Origin: an uncultured Prevotellaceae bacterium | Lineage (GTDB): Bacteria > Bacteroidota > Bacteroidia > Bacteroidales > Bacteroidaceae | Direction: 5' to 3' | NCBI GenBank assembly: GCA_900316475.1 | Contig: ONDA01000026.1 | Location: 1-41,138, forward strand | Length of the DNA: 41,138 nucleotides | In this document: piece after piece, positions 24,215 to 31,953 of the stretch | Numbering within the stretch: position 1 is the first letter of the stretch | Layout: each line of letters begins with the position of its first letter | The notes under the pieces: model-generated | What the model was told of the DNA's origin: nothing | What the model saw: the letters and a program-made list of their open reading frames with translations, nothing else | Databases searched by the model: none | Program-made: the position numbers and the translations under genes

Positions 24215-25405
24215 ATGATAAAAAGAATAGTGACGGGAGCCGTGGTGCTTCTCCTACTGCTGCTCTGGAGTGCCGACGTGAGCGCCCAGCAGTATCACTA
24301 CAAGCTGAACTTCAGCTTGTCGGCAGAAGACTTTGCCGACACGATTACCATCAGCGTAGACCAGGGCCGTGTGTATGTGCCTGTCACCATCGGGGGGCGC
24401 AACTACCACTTCCTGCTCGACACGGGAGCAGGTATGGGCGGCATCTACAGCGACACACGCATCGATGGGGCGAAACCCATTGGACATATCACCTCGCACG
24501 ATGCCAACGGCCAGAGCCACATGACGCCGGTCGTGAGTCTGCCAGCTATGCAGCTGGGAAACCTCACCGTGACGGGCTACCGCGTCAACGTAGTGAACCG
24601 GCCGCCAAGCGTGAAAAATGCCGATGGAATCGTTGGTTTTGACATCTTCAACAAGGGGCTGTTAGGAAAGATTGACGTACGGCAGAAGCGACTCATCCTT
24701 ACCGACCGCAAGACACTATTCCGCGACGAACCGGGCTACGAAGCCCGCTACCGCCTGAACTTCCACGTGCCGCAGGTCACCGTCAGTCCCTTCGAGGGCT
24801 TCAAGGAAGCCGTGAGGTTCGACACGGGCGACCGTTCACTATACACCATCTCGCGAGAAACCCTTGAGCAGGCTGCTATGGAAGTGGACCAGCACCTCAT
24901 TGACAGCCAGACAGAGGGGCGAACCGTCGGCAGTCTGCGTATGAGCCACTACGGCACGGAGACCACCGACGAGGTGACCGCCCTGTGTCTCTGGCAGCTG
25001 CGATGGGGCGACTACAGCTTCTACAACGTCCGCACACTGACTGCCCAGGGACGTGCCACAATCGGTGCGGCCCTGCTGAACTACGGCACGGTCATCATCA
25101 ATCCCCACAAGCGGCGGCTTATCTTCCAGCCTTACGACGGCGGCGAGGGGACGATGGTCGACAACCACCTGCCCGACATCTATTACGTCCCGCAGCACGG
25201 CATGGCGTCGGTCGGACTGGTATGGGAAGACAGCGAACCCTATCGTCAGGGCTTCCGTCAGGGCGACATCATCCTGCAAATCAACGACACACCCATCCGC
25301 TCCTTCCGCCAGTTCACCGCCTTCCCCTTCATCAAGGGCATGACCTACACCCTGACCCTACGCGACAAGGAGGGACGCGACAAACAGGTGCGACTAACCA
25401 GATAA
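24215..25405 (+). CDS. Secreted retropepsin-like aspartic protease with PDZ domain
   Basis: 396 residues. The start is the ATG at 24215 because the upstream in-frame ATG at 24128 precedes the promoter. A signal peptide (LLLLLLWSADVSA) is followed by an aspartyl-protease-like domain with the active-site motif FLLDTGAG near residue 70. A second protease-like half has VRFDTGDRSLYTIS. A C-terminal PDZ domain covers about the last 85 residues (GLVWEDSEPYRQGFRQGD, then IILQINDTPIRSF). The clan-AA retropepsin plus PDZ layout recurs in Bacteroidetes periplasmic proteins of unknown substrate. It is monocistronic by appearance, with its own operator-like promoter. Confidence 0.86.
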   Translation: MIKRIVTGAVVLLLLLLWSADVSAQQYHYKLNFSLSAEDFADTITISVDQGRVYVPVTIGGRNYHFLLDTGAGMGGIYSDTRIDGAKPIGHITSHDANGQSHMTPVVSLPAMQLGNLTVTGYRVNVVNRPPSVKNADGIVGFDIFNKGLLGKIDVRQKRLILTDRKTLFRDEPGYEARYRLNFHVPQVTVSPFEGFKEAVRFDTGDRSLYTISRETLEQAAMEVDQHLIDSQTEGRTVGSLRMSHYGTETTDEVTALCLWQLRWGDYSFYNVRTLTAQGRATIGAALLNYGTVIINPHKRRLIFQPYDGGEGTMVDNHLPDIYYVPQHGMASVGLVWEDSEPYRQGFRQGDIILQINDTPIRSFRQFTAFPFIKGMTYTLTLRDKEGRDKQVRLTR

Positions 25406-25557
25406 ATGTAACAGCCGGTTCTTTCGTGACGTGTCGTGTGTAACAGGCGGGGCCTGTGCCTTCATTGCCTGGCACATGTCCTTAAGCTGATGTGTTAAAA
25501 CTCCGTAAACATTCTCAAAAACCTCGCCCGTATCGCACAGAATACAAAGATAAACGC

Positions 25558-25565
25558 TATCTTTG
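25558..25565 (+). promoter_or_regulatory. -7 box of the Rpn-family gene
   Basis: TATCTTTG ends only 4 bases before the ATG at 25570, implying a leaderless mRNA. The gap before it (25406-25557) contains a short TGTGCC/GGCACA stem at about 25456-25483 and nothing else clear. Confidence 0.65.
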
Positions 25566-25569
25566 CAGC

Positions 25570-26523
25570 ATGACAGAGAAAAGCAGATACATACGTTTCG
25601 ACTGGGCCATCAAGCGCATACTCCGCGACAAGGCGAACAAGGAGGTACTTGAGGGCTTGATTACCGTACTCCTGGGCGAGCCGGTGACCATCACTGAGAT
25701 ACTGGAGAGTGAGAGCAACAAGGAGCGTTTTGAGGACAAGAGCAACCGCGTGGATGTAAAGGCCAAGACCGCTGCCGGCGAGTATATCATCGTTGAGGTG
25801 CAACTCACCAAGGAGCGCGACTTCTTCCAGCGCATACTCTTCGGCACCGCCACGACCATCAACGACCAGATTGGCATCGGCAAAGACTATAGCGTCATCA
25901 AGAAGATCTACTCCATCAACATCCTCTACTTCGAGTTCGGCTGCGGCGACGACTACGCCTACCACGGCGTCACCACCTTCCGCGGCATGACGAAGAAGGA
26001 CTCCGTGCTGCAGCTGAAGACGCCGAGCGAGGAGAAATACATCAGCGAGAGCACCAAGCGCATGACCATGCCCGAGGAGGTGTTCCCCGAGTACTTCCTG
26101 CTTCTTGTCAGCCATTTTAACGAGATAGCCAGGACGCCCATAGAGGAGTGGATGGAGTACCTGAAGGACGGTGCCATCCGCGACGACACCACGACGCCCG
26201 GCCTGCAGGCCGCCCGCGAGAAGCTCGCCATTATGAGCATGACCGAGAAGGAGCGCCGCGAATACCGCGACTTCATGGTCAGCGTGCACGCCGCGAAGGA
26301 CAACTGGGACACAATGAGGGACGAAGCCCGGGCCGAAGGATTGGCCAAAGGACGGGCCGAAGGACGGGCCGAAGGACGAGCCGAAGGACGAGCCGAAGGA
26401 CGAGCCGAAGGTGAACGTAACAAGGCGATGGAGACTGCCCGGCGAATGAAGGCCAAGGGCTATCCGTTGGAAGACATTGCCGAGATTAGTGGCCTCACTG
26501 TTGAAGCCATTAACCGCTTATAG
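25570..26523 (+). CDS. Rpn/PDDEXK_2-family nuclease (putative transposase-like)
   Basis: 317 residues from the ATG at 25570; an upstream in-frame ATG at 25492 lies before the promoter. The N-terminus FDWAIKRILRDKANKEVLEG is typical of the PD-(D/E)XK family annotated as Rpn or PDDEXK_2. The catalytic core is RVDVKAKTAAGEYIIVEVQL (Asp, then E-V-Q). These are stand-alone nucleases linked to recombination, not classical transposases; no terminal repeats are seen. The C-terminus has an AEGR repeat array followed by a small helical domain (AMETARRMKAKGYPLEDIAE) found in many homologs. The frame is intact. Confidence 0.88.
   Translation: MTEKSRYIRFDWAIKRILRDKANKEVLEGLITVLLGEPVTITEILESESNKERFEDKSNRVDVKAKTAAGEYIIVEVQLTKERDFFQRILFGTATTINDQIGIGKDYSVIKKIYSINILYFEFGCGDDYAYHGVTTFRGMTKKDSVLQLKTPSEEKYISESTKRMTMPEEVFPEYFLLLVSHFNEIARTPIEEWMEYLKDGAIRDDTTTPGLQAAREKLAIMSMTEKERREYRDFMVSVHAAKDNWDTMRDEARAEGLAKGRAEGRAEGRAEGRAEGRAEGERNKAMETARRMKAKGYPLEDIAEISGLTVEAINRL
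26332..26415 (+). repeat. 12-bp tandem repeats inside the Rpn gene
   Basis: Seven units of the type GCCGAAGGACGG encode consecutive AEGR tetrapeptides. The first, second and last units are degenerate (GCCGAAGGATTG, GCCAAAGGACGG, GCCGAAGGTGAA). The unit is a multiple of three, so copy-number change keeps the frame. Confidence 0.92.
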
Positions 26524-26533
26524 ATATAATAAT

Positions 26534-26613
26534 GTATAACAACAAATAAAACCAATGTCAATGACATAGCGGGTGTCAATATTGTTGGCGGGAAGAAGGT
26601 GATTGTCAAGTAG
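26534..26613 (+). pseudogene. Fossil of a secreted-protein C-terminal tail
   Basis: The frame ending in TAG at 26611-26613 reads TNVNDIAGVNIVGGKKVIVK. The GVNIV.GKKVIVK end matches the conserved tail of Prevotella secreted proteins and resembles the end of the intact protein at 14788 (GLYIINGKKVFIK). No start codon or upstream body is present; a stop precedes it about 26 codons back. It is the remnant of a lost gene. Confidence 0.65.
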
Positions 26614-26645
26614 TGCAGAGAAAAATATTGCAGAGAAAAATAATA

Positions 26646-26675
26646 GCCGAAAGTATTGCACTTTCGGCTTTTTTT
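26646..26675 (+). terminator. Intrinsic terminator just before the helicase promoter
   Basis: GCCGAAAG (26646-26653) pairs with CTTTCGGC (26661-26668), followed by seven T. A short direct repeat (GCAGAGAAAAATA, twice between 26614 and 26644) precedes it. It insulates the helicase gene from upstream transcription. Confidence 0.85.
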
Positions 26676-26678
26676 GCG

Positions 26679-26686
26679 TATCTTTG
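26679..26686 (+). promoter_or_regulatory. -7 box of the DEAD-box helicase gene
   Basis: TATCTTTG ends 4 bases before the first of two consecutive ATG codons (26691, 26694), directly after the upstream terminator's T run. The mRNA is predicted leaderless. Confidence 0.65.
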
Positions 26687-26690
26687 CAAC

Positions 26691-28547
26691 ATGATGAAGA
26701 GTTTTGAAGAATTGGGCGTCAGCGAGGAGATTCGCCGCGCCATTAGCGAGATGGGATTTGTACAGCCCATGCCTGTACAGGAGGCCGTCATCCCCTACTT
26801 GTTGGAGAACAGACGCGACGTGATAGCACTGGCACAGACGGGAACGGGAAAGACGGCGGCGTTCGGACTGCCGCTGCTGATGAGACTCGACCTGGGCAAC
26901 CGCGACACACAGGCGCTGGTGCTTTCGCCGACACGCGAGCTGTGCCTGCAGATAGCCGACGACCTGCGCGACTTCGGCCGCTATGTCGACGGGCTGCACG
27001 TAGAGGCGGTCTACGGCGGAGCGGCCATCGAGCCGCAGATGCGGGCACTGCGCAAGGGGGCACAGGTCATCGTGGCCACACCGGGACGACTCCTCGACCT
27101 GAAGAACCGCGGCTTCGCCCACCTGGAGAACGTGACGAACATCGTGCTCGACGAGGCCGACGAGATGCTGAACATGGGCTTCTCGGAGGCTATCAACGAG
27201 ATTTTCGAGGCACTCTCGGAGGGTCACTCGACGCTAATGTTCTCGGCTACAATGAGCCGCGACGTGGAGCGCGTGGCAAAGCAGTACCTGAAGGACTACG
27301 AGACCATCGTCGTGGGCTCGCGCAACGAGGGCGCCGAGAACGTGAACCACGTCTACTATATGGTACACGCCAAGGACAAGTACCTGGCACTGAAGCGCAT
27401 CGTGGACTACTACCCGAAAATCTTCGCCATCATCTTCTGCCGCACGAAATTAGAGACGCAGGAGGTGGCCGACAAGTTGATACGCGACGGCTACAACGCC
27501 GAGGCACTGCACGGCGACCTGAGTCAGCAGCAGCGCGACCTGACGATGCAGAAATTCCGCCAGCACACCGTCCAGCTGCTGGTGGCCACGGACGTGGCAG
27601 CACGCGGCCTCGACGTGGACGACCTGACACACGTCATCAACTTCGGACTGCCCGACGACATAGAGAACTACACCCACCGCTCGGGGCGCACGGGGCGCGC
27701 CGGCAAGAAGGGCACGAGTATCTCCATCGTCCACTCGAAGGAGAAGCACAAGATACGCAACATTGAGAAAGAGATAGGCAAGCAGTTTGTCGAGGCCGAC
27801 ATCCCCAGCGCTGAGGAAATCTGCAAGAAGCAGCTCTACAAGGTGATGGACCTGATTGTGAAGACCGACGTGGACGACGAGGAGATAGCACCGTTCATCG
27901 CCGACATCAACCGCTACTTCGAGTATATCGACAAGGAGGAGATCATCAAGAAGATTGTCTCCCTGGAGTTCGGGAAGTTCCTGGCCTACTATGCCGATGC
28001 ACCGGAGATAGAGAAGGTGAAGGAGGAGCGAGGTAAGGTCAAGGAGAAAGGCGGCTACCAGACCGACAAGCAAAAACTGCAGAACAAGGCGGAGAAGGGC
28101 TACAAGCGGCTGTTCATCAACCTCGGCAAGAAGGACGGCTTCTTCCCCGGCGTCCTGATGCAGACACTGAACCGCTACGTCGGCGGGCGGCAGACGGTGG
28201 GACACATCGACCTGCTCGACACCATCTCGTACTTCGAAGTGCCCGAGCGCGACGCCCGCAAGGTGATGACACAGCTGACGGGCATCCGCTTCAAGGGGCG
28301 CACCGTACGCTGCAACGATGCTGACGAGGGCGACAAGGCAGCAAAAAGCGTGCCAAACCGTCCTAAAGACCACTACAAAGAATTAACCAAAAATTCACCA
28401 AGACAAAATGAGAACAAAAAAGCGCCATTTCATCGGGGAAAAGACGACTGGCGCACGCTGATGGGAAAGGCTCCTGGTGAATTAAAAGGTGAAATTCCCG
28501 ACTTCAGCGAAGAGGGTTGGGCACGTCGTCGACCCAAGAAAAAGTAA
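26691..28547 (+). CDS. DEAD-box RNA helicase (DeaD/CsdA-like)
   Basis: 618 residues from ATG 26691 (617 from ATG 26694). The Q motif is GFVQPMPVQEAVIP, motif I is AQTGTGKTAAFG, Ia is SPTRELCLQIA, II is LDEADEMLNMGF and III is SAT. The helicase C domain has IIFCRTKLETQEV, TDVAARGLDVDDL and HRSGRTGRAGKKG. A C-terminal DbpA-type RNA-binding domain (RLFINLGKKDGFFPGVLMQT, then YFEVPERDA) and a basic tail follow. Proteins of this plan act in ribosome assembly and cold-stress RNA remodelling. The longer frame starting at 26613 runs through the terminator and promoter and is not used. The LOG gene follows after 18 bases. Confidence 0.95.
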   Translation: MMKSFEELGVSEEIRRAISEMGFVQPMPVQEAVIPYLLENRRDVIALAQTGTGKTAAFGLPLLMRLDLGNRDTQALVLSPTRELCLQIADDLRDFGRYVDGLHVEAVYGGAAIEPQMRALRKGAQVIVATPGRLLDLKNRGFAHLENVTNIVLDEADEMLNMGFSEAINEIFEALSEGHSTLMFSATMSRDVERVAKQYLKDYETIVVGSRNEGAENVNHVYYMVHAKDKYLALKRIVDYYPKIFAIIFCRTKLETQEVADKLIRDGYNAEALHGDLSQQQRDLTMQKFRQHTVQLLVATDVAARGLDVDDLTHVINFGLPDDIENYTHRSGRTGRAGKKGTSISIVHSKEKHKIRNIEKEIGKQFVEADIPSAEEICKKQLYKVMDLIVKTDVDDEEIAPFIADINRYFEYIDKEEIIKKIVSLEFGKFLAYYADAPEIEKVKEERGKVKEKGGYQTDKQKLQNKAEKGYKRLFINLGKKDGFFPGVLMQTLNRYVGGRQTVGHIDLLDTISYFEVPERDARKVMTQLTGIRFKGRTVRCNDADEGDKAAKSVPNRPKDHYKELTKNSPRQNENKKAPFHRGKDDWRTLMGKAPGELKGEIPDFSEEGWARRRPKKK

Positions 28548-28565
28548 ACGAAAAGCAAACACGAT

Positions 28566-29099
28566 ATGAAGATTTGTGTGTTTTGCTCGGCCAACGAGCA
28601 GATAGACCCCGACTTCTTCAGCGCCACGGAGGAGCTGGGCAGATGGGCCGCCAAGAACGGCCACGCGATAGTATATGGCGGCGTGAACCAGGGACTGATG
28701 GAGTGCTTAGGGCGTGCGGCCTACGAAGCCGGCGGCCGTACCATCGGTGTGGTGCCTACCATTGTGGAGAAGACGGGAAGGGTGAGCGACCATGTAGAGA
28801 TAGAGATTCCCTGCGACAACCTCAGCGACCGCAAACAGCTGATGATGGACAAGTCCGACGTCTTCATCGCCCTGCCCGGCGGCATCGGCACCCTCGACGA
28901 GATTTTCACCGTAGCGGCCTCCGCCACCATCGGCTACCACCAGAAACCCGTCATCCTTTACAATATCAAGGATTACTGGTCGAGCCTCATCCAACTGCTC
29001 GACGACCTGCAGCGCCACGGCATGGTGCGCGGCGAGTGGCGGCAGTATATCAAAATGGCCAGTTCCATCGAGGAACTGGCCGCATTATTGGGGGAATAG
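28566..29099 (+). CDS. LOG-family protein (TIGR00730, nucleoside 5'-monophosphate phosphoribohydrolase type)
   Basis: A 177-residue Rossmann-fold protein. The signature PGGIGTLDEIFTV lies at about residues 101-113, and an N-terminal KICVFCSANEQIDPDF and YGGVNQGLMECLG fit the family. LOG proteins cleave nucleoside monophosphates (cytokinin ribosides in plants); in bacteria the natural substrate is often unclear. It lies 18 bases after the helicase on the same strand and converges tail to tail with fprA, with only 6 bases between the stops. Confidence 0.9.
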   Translation: MKICVFCSANEQIDPDFFSATEELGRWAAKNGHAIVYGGVNQGLMECLGRAAYEAGGRTIGVVPTIVEKTGRVSDHVEIEIPCDNLSDRKQLMMDKSDVFIALPGGIGTLDEIFTVAASATIGYHQKPVILYNIKDYWSSLIQLLDDLQRHGMVRGEWRQYIKMASSIEELAALLGE

Positions 29100-29105
29100 G
29101 GTCCA

Positions 29106-30314
29106 TCACTCCGCCATCAGCCGCTGGGCCATTTCGCGGCCGAGGGCTTCGCACTGCGCGATGGTCTCGTCGGTGAGGGCCTGCTTGATTTCCACAGGCG
29201 TGCCCACCTGCTCATACTTCAATTTCTCCTCATTCCATCGGGTAATTTCGCTCACGGCCTTCGACGCCCAGCTGAAGGAGCCGAACCAGCCGAAGAGGCG
29301 ACCCTTGATATCCTTCTGCGACAGTTCGTCGAGCAGGACGTTCATCTCGTGGTACAGACCGGTGTTGTAGGTCGGTGCGCCGACGATGAGTCCACGGTAA
29401 CGGAAGAGGTCGCGGATGATATAAGAGTGGTGGGTCTTCGAGACGTTGTACATGACGATGTTCTTCAGACCGGCCTGGGCGGCAGCACGGGCGATGACCT
29501 CGGCGGCGCGCTCGGTGTTGCCGTACATCGTGCCGTAGCAGATGACGAGTCCCGGCTCGGCCTCGTACTTCGACAGACGGTCGTAGATGCCGATGACCTT
29601 TTCAACATATTCGTGCCACACGGGGCCGTGGGTGGCGCAGATATAGTCGACCTTGACGCCGGCGAGCTTCTTCAGGGCCATCTGCACGGGCGTGCCGTAC
29701 TTGCCGACGATGTTGGAGTAGTAGCGCGTCATCTCGAGCCAGAAGGTGTCGCAGTTCATCTGCTCGTCGACGTAGGCACCGTTCAAAGCGCCGAAGCAGC
29801 CGAAGGCGTCGCCGCTGAAGAGGACGGTGGCGCCCGATGGAGAAGCATCGGGCACGGTGGCGAGCGTCATCATGGTCTCGGGCCAGTGGACCATGGGGGT
29901 GAGGACGAACTGGAGCTGGTGGGCACCGAGCGAGAGGGTGTCGCCGTTCTTCACCTCGTGAAGGCCGGTGGTGAGGCGGTAGAAGCCGGCCATCATGTCA
30001 AAGGTCTTCTTGTTGCCGATAATCTGGATGCCGGGATAGAACTGACGGAGCAGGGCCAGCGAACCGCTGTGGTCGGGCTCCATGTGGTTGACGACGACAT
30101 AGTCGATGGGACGGTCGCCGATGACCTCGCGGATATTCTCGAGGTATGGCATAAAGAAGTCTACCTCGACGGTATCGACGAGACAGACTTTCTCGTCGTC
30201 AATGAGGTAGGAGTTGTAGCTGACGCCGTTGGGGAGGGGCCAGAGGCCCTCGAACAGGTTCTTGTTGCGGTCGTTGACGCCGACGTAGTAGATGCTGTTA
30301 GTAATTTCTTTCAT
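29106..30314 (-). CDS. FprA-family flavodiiron protein (A-type flavoprotein)
   Basis: 402 residues. The N-terminal metallo-beta-lactamase-like diiron domain has the HxExDH motif (VVNHMEPDHSGSLALL), further ligands near MVHWPE and FSGDAFG, and THGPVWH. A C-terminal flavodoxin domain starts near residue 255 with CYGTMYGNTERAAEV and has VGAPTYNTG and FGWFGSFSWASK. Flavodiiron proteins reduce O2 to water or NO to N2O in the cytosol of anaerobes. The start MKEITNSIYYVGVND is typical. No TAnnTTTG box is seen in the 79-base gap upstream, so it may be read from the PfkB kinase promoter. Confidence 0.95.
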   Translation of the reverse strand: MKEITNSIYYVGVNDRNKNLFEGLWPLPNGVSYNSYLIDDEKVCLVDTVEVDFFMPYLENIREVIGDRPIDYVVVNHMEPDHSGSLALLRQFYPGIQIIGNKKTFDMMAGFYRLTTGLHEVKNGDTLSLGAHQLQFVLTPMVHWPETMMTLATVPDASPSGATVLFSGDAFGCFGALNGAYVDEQMNCDTFWLEMTRYYSNIVGKYGTPVQMALKKLAGVKVDYICATHGPVWHEYVEKVIGIYDRLSKYEAEPGLVICYGTMYGNTERAAEVIARAAAQAGLKNIVMYNVSKTHHSYIIRDLFRYRGLIVGAPTYNTGLYHEMNVLLDELSQKDIKGRLFGWFGSFSWASKAVSEITRWNEEKLKYEQVGTPVEIKQALTDETIAQCEALGREMAQRLMAE

Positions 30315-30393
30315 AGCTATTGTTTTTTAGGGGTTTTCTTAGGGAGTATGAGGGCTATGGGACTTGTGAGGCGCATGGGCCTCATCGGCCTCA
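30315..30393 (-). repeat. Degenerate CCCAT/GATGAGG-rich intergenic spacer
   Basis: On the minus strand the spacer contains GATGAGGCCGATGAGGCCCATGCG and CAAGTCCCATAGCCC, giving short 9-bp-like periodicity that recalls the CCCATTAGT array at 19935 but is more decayed. The T-run part next to fprA shows no hairpin. Confidence 0.4.
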
Positions 30394-31326
30394 TCAGCCA
30401 AGCCGCAGCTGTTGGGCGAAGTCGTCGTCGATGCTGTTGTTCAGACTGCGACAGCAGTTGGCCGAGAAAGTCTGGGCACTGGCCAGGAGCTGATCCCACT
30501 GCTGTTCGGTGAGTCCTGCCTCGATGTGACTACGGGTGACGCCGTAGCGGATGAGTCCGTAGACGAAGCCGGCGTTGAAGTTGTCGCCGGCACCGATGGT
30601 GCTCACGGTCTCCGTCGGCGGCACGGGGTACTGCTTGCTGAAACCGCCGTCGGCGCGCACCTCGACGGGCTGGGAGCCACGGGTATAGATAAACTTCTTG
30701 GTATAGAAGGAGATTTCGGAGCGATAGACGGCGTCGCAGTCCTTCTTGCCGTACATCACCTCGAAGTCTTCGTTGGAGCCGCGCACGATGTCGGCCAGCT
30801 CGAAGTTCTCGAGGATGTTGGGCGTCATCTTCACCACCTCATGGCGATGGGAGGCACGGTAGTTGACGTCGTAGTAGAGGATGGCACCGCGACTCTTGGC
30901 ATAGTCGAGGAAACCCTTCACCTGGGGGCGCACCACGGGATTGATGGCGAAGAAGGAGCCGTAGATGACGACGTCGTCGGGCTGTACGTCGGGATAGGCG
31001 AAGTCTATACGGTCGTGGGGATGGTCCTTGTAGAAGATATACTCGGCATTGTTCTGGTCGTCGAGGAAAGCCAGCGACAGCGGCGACTTCGAGTCGGGGA
31101 AGACGCAGACGCCGGAAGCGTCGACACCGTTCTGCTCGAGGTAGCTGATGACCTGACGGCCGATGCGGTCGTTGCCCGTCTCACTGATAAACATCGTTGG
31201 CACGCCGGCACGTCCCAACGAGATACAAGAATTAAAAGCCGAACCACCGGGCACCGCCTGGATAGGCGTGTCGCCACGGAAGATGATGTCGAGAACGGTC
31301 TCGCCGATTCCTATTACTTTACGCAT
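30394..31326 (-). CDS. PfkB-family carbohydrate kinase (fructokinase-like)
   Basis: A 310-residue sugar kinase of the ribokinase fold. The N-terminal sugar-binding motif is VPGGSAFNSCISLGRAGVP (about residues 25-43). The C-terminal PfkB signature 2 is TIGAGDNFNAGFVYGL, whose GAGD Asp is the catalytic base. FISETGNDRIGRQVISYLE fits fructokinase/ribokinase paralogs. The substrate is not certain; no sugar transporter is adjacent. The -7 box TACCTTTG lies 28 bases upstream. Confidence 0.9.
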   Translation of the reverse strand: MRKVIGIGETVLDIIFRGDTPIQAVPGGSAFNSCISLGRAGVPTMFISETGNDRIGRQVISYLEQNGVDASGVCVFPDSKSPLSLAFLDDQNNAEYIFYKDHPHDRIDFAYPDVQPDDVVIYGSFFAINPVVRPQVKGFLDYAKSRGAILYYDVNYRASHRHEVVKMTPNILENFELADIVRGSNEDFEVMYGKKDCDAVYRSEISFYTKKFIYTRGSQPVEVRADGGFSKQYPVPPTETVSTIGAGDNFNAGFVYGLIRYGVTRSHIEAGLTEQQWDQLLASAQTFSANCCRSLNNSIDDDFAQQLRLG

Positions 31327-31354
31327 AAAAGATGTAGTTTCACGTTTGCGGATG

Positions 31355-31362
31355 CAAAGGTA
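31355..31362 (-). promoter_or_regulatory. -7 box of the PfkB kinase gene
   Basis: The minus strand reads TACCTTTG, immediately after the stop codon of the upstream pnuC-type gene (31363-31365). Confidence 0.6.
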
Positions 31363-31944
31363 CTACTTTTTTATCATTTTACGCCATTTCAGGTAGCCAA
31401 AAATTGCAATCACCACATAGAGGGCGTAAAGCGAGGCCTTGAAGGGTATGTCCTTATAGAAATAGAGCACCGACGTGACCACGTCGACGGCAATCCAGAT
31501 GAACCACTGCTCCAGATACTTGTGTGCCAGTGCCCAGATGCCGACAATGCTCAGGGCCGTGGTGAACGCATCGGCCAGCGGCACGTTGCTGTTGGTGAAC
31601 GTGACGAGAAGCCAGTAGATGACAGCCCACAGGAAGAGCGCCAGCAGACCCATCCTCAGTCCCTCCTTGCAAGGGATGGAAGAGACAGGGAGGGGGCGGG
31701 GGTGGGTCTCTCTGGGGCGGCTCCACCGCCACCAGCCGTATACCGTCATTGAGAGATAGTAGAACTCCATGCCGCAGTCGGCATAGAGTCCTTTTTGATA
31801 GTAGAGCACGATGCCGAGGGCCTGCATAGCAAAGCCGACGGCCCACATCCAGACGCTGGCCCTATACTCTAAGAGAATATAGGCCAGGCCAAGGACGGTG
31901 GTCGTGATATCGAGCCAATGGGCCGATAAGAATTCACAATCCAT
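31363..31944 (-). CDS. pnuT: PnuC-family vitamin transporter, probably thiamine (PnuT)
   Basis: A 193-residue inner-membrane protein with about seven hydrophobic segments. The PnuC features are LLEYRASVWMWAVGFAMQAL, SMTVYGWWRW and a C-terminal WIAVDVVTSVLYFYKDIPF. It starts 9 bases after the TonB receptor gene, whose leader carries a TPP riboswitch, so thiamine rather than nicotinamide riboside is the likely substrate. Residues about 76-96 (ETHPRPLPVSSIPCKEG) look like translated repetitive DNA inserted in a loop, but the frame stays open. Confidence 0.88.
   Translation of the reverse strand: MDCEFLSAHWLDITTTVLGLAYILLEYRASVWMWAVGFAMQALGIVLYYQKGLYADCGMEFYYLSMTVYGWWRWSRPRETHPRPLPVSSIPCKEGLRMGLLALFLWAVIYWLLVTFTNSNVPLADAFTTALSIVGIWALAHKYLEQWFIWIAVDVVTSVLYFYKDIPFKASLYALYVVIAIFGYLKWRKMIKK
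31656..31715 (-). repeat. Repeat-like insert inside the PnuC gene
   Basis: Read on the coding strand, a pyrimidine-rich block (CACCCCCGCCCCCTCCCTG) is followed by TCCCTTGCAAGGAGG, whose CCTTGCAAGG core (31665-31674) is palindromic. This resembles dispersed CCCTCCCTGCAAGGGAGG elements seen between genes in Bacteroidetes. It encodes a Pro-rich, non-membrane segment. Confidence 0.45.
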
Positions 31945-31953
31945 AATGCACGA

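Noticed and set aside
26332-26415. CRISPR-like array
   Set aside because: The 12-bp units are directly adjacent, code for AEGR in frame and have no spacers.
25570-26523. Complete insertion sequence around the Rpn-type gene
   Set aside because: No terminal inverted repeats or target duplication could be found on either side, and the gene has its own conventional promoter. Rpn-type nucleases are not DDE transposases.
30412-31752. 446-codon plus-strand frame across the PfkB kinase and PnuC genes
   Set aside because: It spans two unrelated minus-strand genes and their promoter; its composition is that of a shadow frame.
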